Shown here piece by piece: positions 27,701 through 37,857 of a stretch of DNA of 64,000 nt. The stretch covers positions 1-64,000 of the forward strand of contig NZ_SLWU01000007.1 of the NCBI RefSeq assembly GCF_004345675.1. The letters are read 5' to 3'. Source of the stretch: Caldanaerobacter subterraneus (lineage in GTDB: Bacteria > Bacillota > Thermoanaerobacteria > Thermoanaerobacterales > Thermoanaerobacteraceae). A model generated the notes under the pieces. That model saw only the letters and a list, made by a program, of their open reading frames with translations, had not been told where the DNA came from and ran no database searches. Made by a program: the position numbers and the translations under genes. Numbering within the stretch: position 1 is the stretch's first letter; each line of letters opens with the position of its first letter.

Positions 27701-30314
27701 AATCAAACAGAGTAAGTATCACAGGAAAAAACACAGTTAAAGCAGCAACCGCTACCCAGAATAGAGCACTTGCTGGCAAAACTGAAAATCCAAGAAAAAG
27801 CATTACGATCAGAGAAAGTGAAATTAAACTCCTCCTCAGATTATCCATAATTTTCCATTTAGTTATCAAAGAAAGAGGGTTTCTTATCAGTTCTCCTCTC
27901 CTGTTCCTTATTTTCGACCTCAAATAAGGCAAAAGTTGCCAGTCGCCTCTTACCCATCTGTGCAGCCTCATCATGTAAGAATTGTACTTTGCAGGAAATC
28001 CATCTATCAATTCAATATCTGTCACCAAACCGGTCCTCACAAAAGACCCTTCTAGAAGGTCATGGCTTAATATGGAATTATCCGGTATAGTGTCCTTCAA
28101 AAGCTCTCTAAATACGTCGACATCAAATATGCCTTTGCCCGTGTAAATTCCTTCACCGAATAAATCCTGGTATATGTCAGAAGTCGCTGTGGTGTATGGG
28201 TCTATACCTCCTTCTCCACCGTATATCTTAGAAAATAAAGAGGCGTTAGCGCTTTCTATATCAACGCCAATTCTGGGCTGAAGTAGACCATACCCCTCCA
28301 CTACAATTCCCTCGTCTCTGTCAATTATGGCTCTGTTTAGAGGATGCAGCATTGCTCCCACTAACTTCTTAGCCGTATCTATAGGCAAATTTGTATCAGC
28401 GTCCAGCGTTATTACATATTTGATTCCAAGTTTAGACACATCATCGCTTACTATGTAAAATGTGGTATCCTTCTCCCCTCTTAAAAGGTCAACAAATTCC
28501 ATTAAAGCTCCTCTTTTTCTCTCCCATCCCATCCAGCTCTTCTGCATTTCGTTGTAAACTCTTTTTCTGTGGAAATAGTAAAATACCTTCTCACCATTTT
28601 CGGCATACTTCTCATTCAATTTTTCAATCTCTTCTAAGGTCGCTTTCACTATCTTTTCATCTTCAGGCATCACTTCAAGGGGAGCATCTTTGAAATCCCC
28701 TAAAATTCCAAAGTATAGATTTCTTTCCCTGTTTGCGTGATAATACACCTCCAAGTTCTCCACAAGCTCTTTTGCCTTCTTCTCATCCGGCAAAAGAGAA
28801 GATATGACGACAAAGGTCTTGGCATCATCCGGTATTCCATCTTTTAATTCAATTTTCGGCAGCATTACTGGCTTAAAAATGTGCATTAACACCCAGTTAG
28901 TCAGCTGAATTGAAATTTCACTTAAAGGAATAGCCAAAACCAAAGAAGATGCAAATAAGTTCCAAAAGCTACCCGTAAAATGGCGCAAATAACCAAGACT
29001 AATTATCTCGCCCAATGCAAAGAAAAGAATTATCAACCCAAAGTAGACAGTTGCCGGATTTTTCTGCCTTATCCTGTAAAAATCAAAAAATCTCCTCTTT
29101 TTATTGTTAAGCTTGCTCTCTAATATGCTTCTTCCTTTTCCTATGAGATAAAATCCTACGTGATTTATGTAACCCAGGTTTTCCCCCTGGTCAGCGACTT
29201 CCCTTGCGCATTCAACTGCCTTTTTGGCCACGTATGTCTCTGACACGTTGTAATACCTAGCCAACTTCTCTATTTCATGCCTGTAGTAATCTTTTGATTC
29301 GAAATCCATTTTTGGATAAGTACCATCAGGGTCCTGTTTTAAAACCTGTTCTACAGGGCTTAATGTCTCAAAAATCTCAGCCCAGTCCAATGAGGAGACT
29401 GTTTTTAAACTTACAATAGCATTACCTATTGATACCTGCCTTTTTGCCTGGAAATAGTGCGCCTTTTCAGCAATATCGTTTATGCTAGAATCATACTCCA
29501 TGAGAATTTTCTCTAAGGTTTTTAGAATGTCTGAAGAATTGCTTCCTTCTCTCTTTATCCTGCTCACAAGATATTCTACAAACTGAAGAGGAAATCTGTC
29601 CACAACTTTTATATTGCTCTTTATTAGCTTCTTTACCTCTTCATAAGGCATCTCTTTTTCCATCAATGCTGATAATATTTTTTCTGCCTTTCCCCTTTGA
29701 AGTCTTGATTCAACAATTTCCTCGCATACTTTCTTTATCTTTTCAATCAAAGCAATGCGTATCATAAGGCTCAAAGCCCACAACTCAGAAGTAGTGAGCA
29801 AAGCCTTTTTCTGATATGCCTTTATGAAATTGATAATTCCCTTTTCCTCAATCTTTCCATCTGTGTGCAAAACAAGCTCAAAAGCCAAAGCGTACACTCT
29901 AGGATATCCTTTAAAAACGCCGCTTTTAAGAACCGGCAGGCCAGCGTAGTACTTTCTAGTCAGGCTTTTTCTTATCTCCTTCACCTGTTCTTCAATTACA
30001 TAAAAATTGTCTAAAAGCCATTCTTCTTCTTGAGAAATATACGTATCTTTCTCTTTTAAAAGATTGTTCAAACTCCTGTACACACTTTTTATGTACTCAT
30101 AATTTTTATTCATTCTAGGAACTAAAAGAAAGGAAGCTCTGTTTCTATTTGCTATTACGTGATTCTGAGCTAATTCCTCAGCGTGCTTTTCCATTTCTTC
30201 TGAACTTAAGATTATATCGTCAAACTCTCTCATTGAATCATCTACTTCAATCTTTTTACTTTTTAAGTAAATCCCTGCCAAAAGTAATATCAAAACAAAT
30301 ACCGCATACCACAA
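21726..30314 (-). CDS. Cyclic beta-1,2-glucan synthase (GT84-GH189-GH94)
   Basis: A 2862-residue membrane enzyme, the largest gene of the window. It starts at a TTG preceded by AGGAGGAG and begins with a membrane segment (residues 1-18). Residues up to about 1000 hold a glycosyltransferase 84 module with LDADTNLP (about 635), RLHRWVRGDWQ (about 788) and several membrane helices. About 1000-1600 is a glucoamylase-like cyclisation domain now classed GH189 (SWSGTMFEYFMPLL near 1370). The C-terminal 1200 residues are a GH94 phosphorylase-like domain with GTGDWNDGMNKVG (about 2540, catalytic Asp) and GGQYTHAAAWV (about 2700). The enzyme polymerises UDP-glucose into beta-1,2-glucan, trims it by phosphorolysis and closes the ring. 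A Thermoanaerobacter homologue served to define GH189 (established knowledge). Confidence 0.93.
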   Translation of the reverse strand: MWYAVFVLILLLAGIYLKSKKIEVDDSMREFDDIILSSEEMEKHAEELAQNHVIANRNRASFLLVPRMNKNYEYIKSVYRSLNNLLKEKDTYISQEEEWLLDNFYVIEEQVKEIRKSLTRKYYAGLPVLKSGVFKGYPRVYALAFELVLHTDGKIEEKGIINFIKAYQKKALLTTSELWALSLMIRIALIEKIKKVCEEIVESRLQRGKAEKILSALMEKEMPYEEVKKLIKSNIKVVDRFPLQFVEYLVSRIKREGSNSSDILKTLEKILMEYDSSINDIAEKAHYFQAKRQVSIGNAIVSLKTVSSLDWAEIFETLSPVEQVLKQDPDGTYPKMDFESKDYYRHEIEKLARYYNVSETYVAKKAVECAREVADQGENLGYINHVGFYLIGKGRSILESKLNNKKRRFFDFYRIRQKNPATVYFGLIILFFALGEIISLGYLRHFTGSFWNLFASSLVLAIPLSEISIQLTNWVLMHIFKPVMLPKIELKDGIPDDAKTFVVISSLLPDEKKAKELVENLEVYYHANRERNLYFGILGDFKDAPLEVMPEDEKIVKATLEEIEKLNEKYAENGEKVFYYFHRKRVYNEMQKSWMGWERKRGALMEFVDLLRGEKDTTFYIVSDDVSKLGIKYVITLDADTNLPIDTAKKLVGAMLHPLNRAIIDRDEGIVVEGYGLLQPRIGVDIESANASLFSKIYGGEGGIDPYTTATSDIYQDLFGEGIYTGKGIFDVDVFRELLKDTIPDNSILSHDLLEGSFVRTGLVTDIELIDGFPAKYNSYMMRLHRWVRGDWQLLPYLRSKIRNRRGELIRNPLSLITKWKIMDNLRRSLISLSLIVMLFLGFSVLPASALFWVAVAALTVFFPVILTLFDLIFRGQLRQYLEKRHRAVITGVEAAFYQALLNFIFLPYNAYIMADAIIRTISRMYITKRNLLEWVTAADMEKRLKNDFISFVKRMWVVLLKGVVLILLTAYFKPGALIFAVGVFFLWAFSPYVAFYISQPVLLKIKFILDEDIEEVRLIARKTWKFFEDTVTEAQNYLPPDNFQEDPPNGIAERTSPTNIGLYLVSTVGARDLGYITTSEMVDRIENTINTIKKMEKWNGHLFNWYDTRTLKPLRPYYVSTVDSGNLVGYLIIVKEALEEFLDKPVIDLEFLRGLKDTVRMLKIERIDKSLFEEFLKKGDIDPLAWKKILDDLEEVEEERLRDIVKKFKNEIREFMPWLEFEDAEGGYGEIFNECNSFEELKKVYEKYLEETFRAKKEGLPEFKIKQIQRAVEKIEELKERILKLKQEIEDIIEKTEFKHLYDEKRQLFSIGYNVEEEKLTKSYYDLLASEARQASFIAIAKREVDKKHWFKLGRMLTRANRSKGLVSWSGTMFEYFMPLLIMKNYENTLLDETYSFAAKVQKEYGVKLGIPWGISESGFYAFDMSLNYQYKAFGVPILGLKRGLSHDKVVAPYGSILAISVDPEGVMKNIEFLKKEGAEGEYGLYEAIDYTPERVPFGKKNAIVKSFMAHHQGMIFVAIDNFIHENIMQKRFHRDPRVKATQILLQEKAPIYLDMTREEREEPRKIQKIRKEDLDFVRVLGESRSWIPEVHIVSSGKYFVMLTEKGTGYSKNIKGIFLNRWRKDIAQDYGTFIFIRNVDSNEVWSATFAPFYQKGQHYRVVFSADKAEYFKRVGGIDSYLEITVSPEDDVEIRRLTLKNHSKYPQILEITSFSEISLMDLPSDVAHPAFNKLFVKTEFLKDEDAIIVCRRPRDPEKSRLWALHKVVVLSGEAMGDTQFETDRLKFIGRGRSVRKPLALEPDQPLSNTEGAVLDPIVSLRKRIRIMPGGVAKIAYISAITETKEEAVKIVSKYKEENAIERAFEMSWTRSRVELEYINLKPRELGLFQRMLPYLIFASPQRKMREEMILKNTKGQSGLWAHGISGDLPIVLLEVEKMEEIELVKWFLKAYEYWRMKGINIDLVIVNKDKSGYLQPLNDKIKEVINTTFAYDVFGKYGGVYLLQENNLKEDDFYLLNAVAALKFDGKNESIYDQIMVKVHKKALKPRSFQEKVSSCRDDGLEEIELQYYNGFGGFTPDGKEYVIKWEGKSSPAPWINIISNPNFGFQVSEVGAGYTWAENSREYKLTPWYNDPVLDPHGEVIYLIDEITGEKWTITPHPAGNSGIYYIRHGFGYSTFESASCELKSRLTMFVPKEDSVKINLIKLKNTSKNSRKIQIVYYIRPVLGVTDEATSQYIASEFDKEERILYIRNVYNEDFVNRIAFLATSEGINSYESERGEFIGVGFDLSSPQALSYETLSNSEGLAVDPCSAIEFSVEIGAGEEKEISILLGHAKEKKEAKDLALKYSKVENCKKELEKVKGFWGEILGKLTVNTPDKSLDLLVNGWLPYQTIACRLWARSAFYQSGGAYGFRDQLQDAMNVVLLNPEFTKRQIINACEHQFIEGDVQHWWHPVLNKGIRTKFSDDLLWLPYVVADYVEKTEDWAILEEKAGYLEDLPLKEEEEERYSVPSISSHKGTVYEHCVKAIDYALKFGEHGLPLMGTGDWNDGMNKVGHRGKGESVWLGWFLYTVLKKFASISEKMGDIERKEKYIKEAERLLKSIEENAWDGSWYKRAYFDDGTPLGSINNLECKIDSISQSWALISKGGRIERAKEAMKAVVNYLVNEEEGIIKLLTPPFDSGDLNPGYIKGYVPGVRENGGQYTHAAAWVILAFTELGDGDTAWKLYNMINPINHTRTPIECMKYKVEPYVMAADVYAVDPHAGRGGWTWYTGAAGWMYRVAVKHILGLKKYGDKFTVDPCVPRNWESFVIEYAHGHSKYVIKVINPDRVNKGVREIYLDGEPVDKFVPLKDENKVFRVLVVMG

Positions 30315-30394
30315 GGCCCGTCAACTCCTCCTACATCGCAGTTTTTATGCTAAAAATATTATTCCCCCAAAATTAACTTTTTAAAGCAAAAAAT

Positions 30395-30418
30395 AAAAGC
30401 CCTACTAAAAGGGCTTTT
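30395..30418 (-). terminator. Terminator of the RNA methyltransferase operon
   Basis: AAAAGCCCT (30395-30403) pairs with AGGGCTTTT (30410-30418). On the minus strand it is followed by an ATTTTTT tract. Confidence 0.9.
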
Positions 30419-31800
30419 CATTCCTCCCATACTTCTATATCTCTTAGCCACTTCGGAAAATAATTTTTAACTACTCCCTTTGCAACTCTGCCCCAGCCAG
30501 CTGGGAAATTTTCTGCTGTAAAAAGTATCCATCCATCTTCTTCGTCAAGTTCAAAGGTCTCTCCATTTAGATATTTTTCTCTCTGAAATTTGTCAAGCTC
30601 TAATACCCTTTTAATCTGGCTTGGCTTTAATCCCATAGCCAACCAGTGAGAAGGTTCAAATCGATTTTTTTTGAGCTCTCCCATAAGCCAGCCATGCCTG
30701 TAAATCCTTATGCCTTTTAATTCCGGCAGATCCAAAGGCACATGATACACAAAGTTATTGTCTACTTGAAGATTTAGTATCTCCAAATCTAAATCGAGAT
30801 ATTTATCTGCAAACTGATAAAAAAGCTCTAATTCTTTTTGATGTTTCTTTTTCTCAACTTTTCTCTTAAAATTTACATTCACATCTTCTCCATTCTTTTT
30901 GAGCTTTGCGATAAAATGTCCCTCTCCCCTTACCTTGTGAGGCCATAGCCTCATGCATTTTTCAAGTTCTTTAGGGCCGTCCACCCACTCGGGATGCCCT
31001 TTATCAAAAAAGTGACTTAACTCGCTTTCTACTACCTCAAATTCCGGGTTTTCTTCTAAAAACTTCTTTATGACCCCTTCGTTTTCTTCCGGCGAAAAAG
31101 TGCAGGTAGAATATACCAATACCCCCCCTCTTTTAAGCAAAGGTGCTACGCTTCTCAAGATATTTCTCTGAGTTATAGAACAGCTCAATACATTATTTAA
31201 AGACCATATTCTCCTAGCAGCAGGGTCTTTTCTAAACATTCCCTCTCCAGAACAAGGCGCATCTACTACTATTTTGTCAAAATACCCTTCAAAAGCTTGA
31301 ATTAACCTCTCCGGCCTTTCATTTAAGAGAACTATATTTCTTATTCCCATTCTAGCCACATTTTCTTCTAAAGCCCTTATCCTCTTTCTATCTATCTCAT
31401 TTGCCACAATAAGGCCTTCATCCCCAATTTTAGATGCAATGTGAGTAGTCTTTCCTCCCGGGGCAGCGCTCACATCCAAAATTTTCTCACCAGGCTTGGG
31501 ATCTAATACCTCCACTACAGCCATTGCCGTAGGCTCTTGTATGTAATAAAGTCCTAACACATGGTACAAGTGATTCCCTGCTTTTTCTTCTTTTTCATAG
31601 TAAAACCCTGTTGGACACCACGGAATGGGTTCTATCTCAAAAGGCGCAATTTTTTTAAAATTTTCCACATCAATTTTCAAAGTATTTACTCTCAATCCCT
31701 TTTGAGGCTTTTTCTCATACTCCTTCAAAAAGGCTTCGTACTCTTCCTTTAAAAGCTCCTTCATCCTCTTTAAAAACTCTTCTTTGACCGGTACTTTCAT
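30418..31800 (-). CDS. rsmF: RsmF-type RNA (cytosine-C5) methyltransferase
   Basis: A 460-residue protein of the NOL1/NOP2/Sun family. It has the SAM motif DVSAAPGGKTTHIA (about residue 105), the first catalytic cysteine in VDAPCSGEGMFRKDP and the second in VYSTCTFSPEENE (the TC nucleophile). The C-terminal half has the extra PUA-like and ferredoxin-like domains of YebU/RsmF, ending AENFPAGWGRVAKG. It methylates rRNA cytosines; the exact target is not readable from sequence. AGGGG precedes the ATG, and it lies 18 bases after the Gfo/Idh/MocA gene. Confidence 0.9.
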   Translation of the reverse strand: MKVPVKEEFLKRMKELLKEEYEAFLKEYEKKPQKGLRVNTLKIDVENFKKIAPFEIEPIPWCPTGFYYEKEEKAGNHLYHVLGLYYIQEPTAMAVVEVLDPKPGEKILDVSAAPGGKTTHIASKIGDEGLIVANEIDRKRIRALEENVARMGIRNIVLLNERPERLIQAFEGYFDKIVVDAPCSGEGMFRKDPAARRIWSLNNVLSCSITQRNILRSVAPLLKRGGVLVYSTCTFSPEENEGVIKKFLEENPEFEVVESELSHFFDKGHPEWVDGPKELEKCMRLWPHKVRGEGHFIAKLKKNGEDVNVNFKRKVEKKKHQKELELFYQFADKYLDLDLEILNLQVDNNFVYHVPLDLPELKGIRIYRHGWLMGELKKNRFEPSHWLAMGLKPSQIKRVLELDKFQREKYLNGETFELDEEDGWILFTAENFPAGWGRVAKGVVKNYFPKWLRDIEVWEE

Positions 31801-31818
31801 CTCTTATTACCCCTATTT

Positions 31819-32940
31819 TTAAAACTTTATAGTTTCACCATTATTTTCAGCAGATAAAATTATTTTATCCAGTACAACTTGGTCTTTATAAGCCTCTTCA
31901 AATGTAGGTGTCTCCTCAAATACAATTTCACTTTCTACAATGTTTGTAAAAAAGTTTATAAGGCTTGCCATGTGCATATCTACCATCCAACCCAGTGAGT
32001 ATTTTTCGGGGGGATAAATTGAATTCACATATTTGCTAAATTCACTTTTATTATCATAATCCCCTGTTATCTCTTTATTCTCTTGCTTTTTGTACAAAAT
32101 AGCATATCTCGGGTGCTTTGTAGATATTTTTATCGACCCTTTAGTACCATAAATTTCAAATTTCGTCTCTTCCTCAATATCAGGAGATATTCTAGAAGCT
32201 TCCATGGTTCCCCAGCCTCCTCCCTCCAGTTCTACCTCTACACTTGTCCAGTCATCCACATCTACGCAATCGTAAATTTCTGAACCTTTCTCCACGGGTC
32301 TTTCTTTAAAATAAGTTTTAGAAATCGCCCTCAAAGATTTTATCTCCCCCAGCATGAACCTTACTGCATCTACAAGGTGTATCCCCATATCCAGTATAGC
32401 TCCACCACCAGAAGTGGACTTTTTCAATTTCCACGAAATAGGCCTTTTAGGGTCCATATATCCAGAGTGAAGCATCAAAGCCTTAAAATTTAAAATTTCT
32501 CCTATTTCCCCATTTTTAATCATATCCCTTGCCTGTGTTATAGCAGGCATAAACCTGTACATCAAAGCTGTCTGATGTATTAGTCCTTTCTTTTTTGCAC
32601 TCTCCATTATATCATAGGCTTCCTTACTGTTTACCCCTATAGGCTTTTCAAGATACAAAGGTATACCTCTTTCTATGGTCTTCATGGCTTGTTCATAATG
32701 AAGGTAATTGGGAGTACATATATCAACAGCATCTGAATTTTCTAAAACTTCCTCTAAGCTCTTTGCCCCTTTTTCAAAAAAATGAGGTATGTCATTGAGG
32801 TTGTTTTTATAAACTCTTCCCAGTTTAACTTCAAAAGGAAGATTTTTAAATATAAGTGGCATTGAAAAGCAGGCAATAGCGTGAATTGATCCAATAAACC
32901 CAAGTCCAGCAAATCCGAGTTTTATCATTTTTTTGCTCAC
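31819..32940 (-). CDS. Gfo/Idh/MocA family oxidoreductase
   Basis: A 373-residue NAD(P)-dependent sugar or inositol-type dehydrogenase. It has the N-terminal Rossmann motif LGFAGLGFIGSIHA, the family lysine in LYLEKPIGVNSKEAY (EKP motif, about residue 96) and the C-terminal alpha/beta domain with GGGAILDMGIHLVDAVRFML. It starts at a GTG eight bases after AAGGAG. The substrate cannot be deduced, and the neighbour RNA methyltransferase gives no hint. Confidence 0.88.
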   Translation of the reverse strand: MSKKMIKLGFAGLGFIGSIHAIACFSMPLIFKNLPFEVKLGRVYKNNLNDIPHFFEKGAKSLEEVLENSDAVDICTPNYLHYEQAMKTIERGIPLYLEKPIGVNSKEAYDIMESAKKKGLIHQTALMYRFMPAITQARDMIKNGEIGEILNFKALMLHSGYMDPKRPISWKLKKSTSGGGAILDMGIHLVDAVRFMLGEIKSLRAISKTYFKERPVEKGSEIYDCVDVDDWTSVEVELEGGGWGTMEASRISPDIEEETKFEIYGTKGSIKISTKHPRYAILYKKQENKEITGDYDNKSEFSKYVNSIYPPEKYSLGWMVDMHMASLINFFTNIVESEIVFEETPTFEEAYKDQVVLDKIILSAENNGETIKF

Positions 32941-32998
32941 ACAATCACTCCTTATTTTCTATAAAATCTACAAAATAATTATAGCACTAAAATATTTA

Positions 32999-33023
32999 AA
33001 AGGTAGCTTCTAACGCTACCTTT
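32999..33023 (-). terminator. Terminator of the hom-metY-metX operon
   Basis: AAAGGTAGC (32999-33007) and GCTACCTTT (33015-33023) form a nine-base stem, followed on the minus strand by a TTTTAAATATTTT tail. Confidence 0.85.
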
Positions 33024-33053
33024 AGACTTATAGAGTTTCTCAGTCTACCTTTC

Positions 33054-34166
33054 CTATATACAGGCTGCCTCTTTTTTATCTTCTTCACTTTTTTCTATAA
33101 ACTCAGAAATTATCGGCCCAATCTTGTCTATATCCACCAGAAAAGCGTCATGCCCCTGAATAGAAGAAATCTCTTCAAAGCTTCCTCTGCCCCCTACTGC
33201 ATTTAGCTTCTTAATAAATTCAATCATATATTTTGAGGGAAAAATCATATCCGTATCTATCCCAATCATCAATACCTCTGCCTTAATTCTTTTTAAAGCA
33301 GCTTTCAAGCTCCCGTAGGGTTTTGTTATGTCGTGCTCATTCATAGCCCACAGGATGTAAAGATATGAGTTAGCATCAAAGCGGTTTATAAAGGAAAGGC
33401 CGTGGTAATCCAGATAATTCTCTACCTCAAAATTCATTCCATTTTTTGCCCTTCCAAATCTCACGTCAAAAAGTTCACCGCTTTTATAAGTAATCATTCC
33501 CAGCATTCTAGCAGTGCTCAAACCTTTATGAGGTTTTTCAGGTTTATCGTAATAATCTCCTCCGTAAAAATGCGGGTCATTCAAAACAGATTGTATGCCA
33601 ACGTAATTATAGGCTATGTTAAGAGGCGTTAACTTATAATCCGCAGCAATTACAACAGCTTTTTTAACAATATCTGGATATGTCACTGCCCATTCCAGTG
33701 CCTGCATTCCCCCCATAGACCCCCCTATCACAACCTTTACTTCATCTATCCCTAGATAGTCCAAAAGCAATTTCTGCACTCTTACCATATCCCTTATATT
33801 AATTTTAGGAAACTTAAGCCCATACGGTTTTCCTGTAGAAGGATCTATAGATGAGGGTCCTGTTGTGCCATAGCAGCTTCCGAGAAAATTAGAACATATT
33901 ACAAAGTATCTCTCTGTATCTATATACTTCCCCGGGCCAATCAAACCGTCCCACCAACCAGGATTGTTCTTCCCCGGATGCACTCCAGCTGCATGGGCAC
34001 TGCCACTTAAAGCGTGTTCTACAAGTATTACATTGTCCTTTTTTTCATTCAATTGCCCGTAAGTTTCATACACAATTGTAAGCTCTTTAAAGCCATAACC
34101 GCTTTCCGTAGTAAAAACAGGATCCCCTTTTAAAGTAACTTTTTTCTCTTCTACTATCATTCCCAT
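33054..34166 (-). CDS. metX: Homoserine O-acetyltransferase
   Basis: A 370-residue alpha/beta hydrolase. It has the nucleophile serine in GGSMGGMQALEW (about residue 147), the NNPGWWDGLIGPG region, FLGSCYGTTGPSSIDP, the acid in IGIDTDMIFP and the base in IQGHDAFLVD. It acetylates homoserine with acetyl-CoA for direct sulfhydrylation by MetY. It is the last gene of the SAM-riboswitch operon, six bases after metY. Homoserine succinyltransferase activity in some relatives cannot be excluded by eye. Confidence 0.94.
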   Translation of the reverse strand: MGMIVEEKKVTLKGDPVFTTESGYGFKELTIVYETYGQLNEKKDNVILVEHALSGSAHAAGVHPGKNNPGWWDGLIGPGKYIDTERYFVICSNFLGSCYGTTGPSSIDPSTGKPYGLKFPKINIRDMVRVQKLLLDYLGIDEVKVVIGGSMGGMQALEWAVTYPDIVKKAVVIAADYKLTPLNIAYNYVGIQSVLNDPHFYGGDYYDKPEKPHKGLSTARMLGMITYKSGELFDVRFGRAKNGMNFEVENYLDYHGLSFINRFDANSYLYILWAMNEHDITKPYGSLKAALKRIKAEVLMIGIDTDMIFPSKYMIEFIKKLNAVGGRGSFEEISSIQGHDAFLVDIDKIGPIISEFIEKSEEDKKEAACI

Positions 34167-34172
34167 CCCCCC

Positions 34173-36762
<2,590 letters not shown>

Positions 36763-36783
36763 TTTGCACCTCCAGAAAAATTT

Positions 36784-36950
36784 TTAGGCCCTCTTCAATG
36801 AGAAGAGGGCCTAGTAATCACAATTACTCGGCCTCTCCTCTCATCTCTCAGGCTGGGTAACCCCAACCTGCAGGAATTGGCACCAAGCACTTACGTGCCG
36901 GTTGCCGGGTTTCATCGGGCCAGTCCCTCCACCACTCTTGATAAGAGGAT
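36784..36950 (-). ncRNA. SAM-I riboswitch (S box)
   Basis: The minus strand carries the S-box core, including CTTATCAAGAG, TGGTGGAGGGACTGG, CCCGATGAAACCC, GGCAACC and CCTGAGAGATGAG elements in the right order. It ends with a strong terminator: AGGCCCTCTTC (36786-36796) pairs with GAAGAGGGCCT (36802-36812), followed by a run of A/T. Binding of S-adenosylmethionine should favour this terminator and stop hom-metY-metX transcription. Confidence 0.95.
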
Positions 36951-36985
36951 TGAGCCATTTTATTAAATTTTGCGCGTTGTAATCT

Positions 36986-37014
36986 ATGTTATCACTTTGA
37001 AACTCTAAAGTCAA
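36986..37014 (-). promoter_or_regulatory. Promoter of the SAM-riboswitch operon
   Basis: On the minus strand TTGACT (37014-37009) and TAACAT (36991-36986) are 17 bases apart, a few tens of bases upstream of the riboswitch aptamer. Confidence 0.75.
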
Positions 37015-37104
37015 GAACTTTTTTTGTACTCTTTCTTAAATTTTTTCAAGGATACGAAAAAGATTTCCAAGCATAAGCTTCTGCTTTACTGTATTATTAA
37101 ATTT

Positions 37105-37790
37105 TTAAATTGCAAAACAACATAATATACTAGCAAAAGAAATTGTATTCACCCAGTATAAAAGCTCACTTTTCATTTTAACAATATATAAATCAATTAC
37201 AGGCTTAAAGCCCGTTCCAAGTAGCTCTAATGCAAAAATAAAGACAAATACTTTAAAAGCCCTAATGAATACTTCCTTTATATTCTCATCTGCCTCAACA
37301 TCCTTGGTAAGCTCACCCATCCCACTTTCTCTTTTTGCAAAAAATGTTCCTATCAATCCTAGAGCTAAAATTGCAATTATTATATCCAGCACCTATTAAT
37401 CGTGCAAGATAAAAAAGTCAGCATGCAATTTAGATACAACAATAGTAGCCAATGGTTCTCCTACAGGCGTTAAAGCAGCACCAAAACCTATGGAGAAACA
37501 AGCAATGACAAATTAAATTTATTTTATTTTTTCTAGAAAGAGGCAAATAGTTTACCACCTCAACCAAAACCAAAGATGCAATTATTGCTGTGATAATACC
37601 TGACATAAGCCCAAGAACAACAATTATAATAAAAGCAAAAAGTCTCAAAGATATTTCATCAGTAATCTTTTCCACGCAGTTAAGTCTATATAATTGTGTA
37701 AAAAGGGGTTGAGCCATTACCCACCCTCTATCCCGAAAATAGAACACTGCCGAAAAAGACAAAAAAACAATAACTATATAAACCCTATAG
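37105..37790 (-). pseudogene. DUF1646 transporter remnant
   Basis: Three frames must be joined to read one protein. From high to low coordinates: LRLFAFIIIVVLGLMSGIIT and VLVEVVNYLPLSRKNKINL, then in another frame ACFSIGFGAALTPVGEPLAT and VSKLHADFF, then LGLIGTFFAKRESGMGELTK and LLGTGFKPVIDLYIVKMKSE. This order is that of DUF1646 membrane proteins (putative transporters). The N-terminus is missing where the IS110 element starts, and the C-terminal third is missing after LLYWVNTIS. The two open frames of 95 and 110 codons here are pieces of this one gene, not separate proteins. Confidence 0.7.
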
Positions 37791-37857
37791 CATTCCGCTT
37801 CAAAAAAATTACTCTATAGGTCTTACGAGGCATTGTGTTAAATTGTGTATACAAACC

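Noticed and set aside
37430-37762. 110-codon leftward frame as an independent gene
   Set aside because: Its middle is DUF1646 sequence and continues in other frames on both sides, so it is part of a pseudogene.
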